From Defluviicoccus sp. (GTDB lineage Bacteria; Pseudomonadota; Alphaproteobacteria; MPNO01), in assembly GCA_022823775.1 (NCBI GenBank), contig JAJEHI010000072.1, forward strand, positions 31,460-95,459: 64,000 bases of DNA, in the 5' to 3' direction. Made by a program: the position numbers and the translations under genes. Each line of letters starts with the position of its first letter. Positions within the stretch are counted from its first letter, which is position 1. Below are positions 63,733 through 64,000 of this stretch, piece by piece. The notes beneath the pieces are model-generated. The model was given only the letters and a program-made list of their open reading frames with translations, was not told the DNA's origin and did not search any database.

Positions 63733-64000
63733 ATGCCAGCAATCCGCCTCACCCAGCGCCGTGTCGACGCCCTTCGGCCCCGCCGCAAAATACGCGATGT
63801 CCGTGATGCAGAACTCAAGGGGTTCGGCATCCGCGTGATGCCCTCGGGCGCGAAGCGGTATTTCATCCAAAGCCAGCACCAGGGACGCCGCGTCTGGAAG
63901 ACCGTCGGTAATGCGGCGGCCCTCACCGAGGCCGAGGCCCGGGCAATCGCCCGGACCATGTTGGCCTCACTTCGCGACGGCGGAGACCCCGATGCGTCCG
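63733..64000 (+). CDS. int: Tyrosine-recombinase integrase, N-terminal part (3' partial)
   Basis: From ATG 63733 the frame is open to the window end (89 residues). It reads like the arm-type DNA-binding domain (DUF4102) of phage/genomic-island integrases: IRLTQRRVDALRPRRKIRDVRDAELKG in outline, then GFGIRVMPSGAKRYFIQSQHQG and RRVWKTVGNAAALTEAEARAIAR. The motif order (D-x-x-L-K-G-F-G-x-R-V-x-P-S-G, then K-x-Y) is diagnostic. The catalytic domain lies beyond the window. Codon and base composition just upstream is less GC-rich than the neighbours. It directly follows the truncated DUF1989 gene. Confidence 0.85.
   Translation, partial: MPAIRLTQRRVDALRPRRKIRDVRDAELKGFGIRVMPSGAKRYFIQSQHQGRRVWKTVGNAAALTEAEARAIARTMLASLRDGGDPDAS

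Overview
The window is GC-rich, densely packed chromosomal DNA from a Gram-negative bacterium, most likely an alphaproteobacterium. The evidence is a SAM-II (metA-type) riboswitch, a class largely restricted to Alphaproteobacteria; a very large (about 1600-residue) NAD-glutamate dehydrogenase; an argD-argF-hslO order; and KDO lipopolysaccharide genes (kdsB, kdsC). Many genes overlap by 4 bases (ATGA or GTGA junctions), which points to tight operons. I recognise no rRNA, tRNA or CRISPR array.

Layout. 1-7.2 kb: a partial ThDP enzyme, a PaaK-like ligase, a lipoate-ligase-fold protein, a GIY-YIG/DUF123 protein, a VapBC-type toxin-antitoxin pair with its own operator, then a crotonase and a two-domain 3-hydroxyacyl-CoA dehydrogenase. 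7.3-11.5 kb: central carbon genes tkt, gap and pgk. 11.5-26.5 kb: an accessory redox region with two FrdA-type flavoproteins, one paired with a single-domain 2Fe-2S protein, a ferritin-like candidate diiron protein, a crotonase, a Rieske oxygenase, an SDR, three CoxL/XdhB-type molybdopterin subunits and a CoxG-like protein. 26.7-36.8 kb: housekeeping genes, namely an MscS channel, argD, argF, hslO, a lipoprotein, argE, trkH, folE, apaG and metZ behind the SAM-II riboswitch and terminator.

36.9-44.1 kb: a second accessory catabolic block with a RidA-family protein, three more Rieske oxygenases, an enamidase-like amidohydrolase, an AA_synth (DUF1185) protein and an unassigned membrane protein. 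44.4-57.7 kb: NAD-glutamate dehydrogenase, a cysteine-dioxygenase-like cupin, a UMF1-type MFS transporter, purH, kdsC, kdsB, gph, class I fumarase, a Mug/TDG-like DNA glycosylase and a dienelactone-hydrolase-like protein. 57.7-63.2 kb: a tiny ParB/sulfiredoxin-fold protein, a MetE-C-domain-like protein, a complete TRAP transporter (dctP, dctQ, dctM) and a protein with two thioredoxin-fold domains.

At the right edge a DUF1989 gene stops about halfway through its domain and is followed by the start of a tyrosine-recombinase gene that runs off the window. This looks like the left boundary of an integrated element.

The accessory enzymes (four VanA-type Rieske oxygenases, an enamidase, three molybdenum hydroxylase large subunits, a TRAP importer, RidA, AA_synth and DUF1989 proteins) suggest catabolism of N-containing or heterocyclic small molecules feeding into CoA-ester oxidation and glutamate metabolism. 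That pathway is inference. No Rieske reductase and no CoxM/CoxS partner subunits are present in the window.
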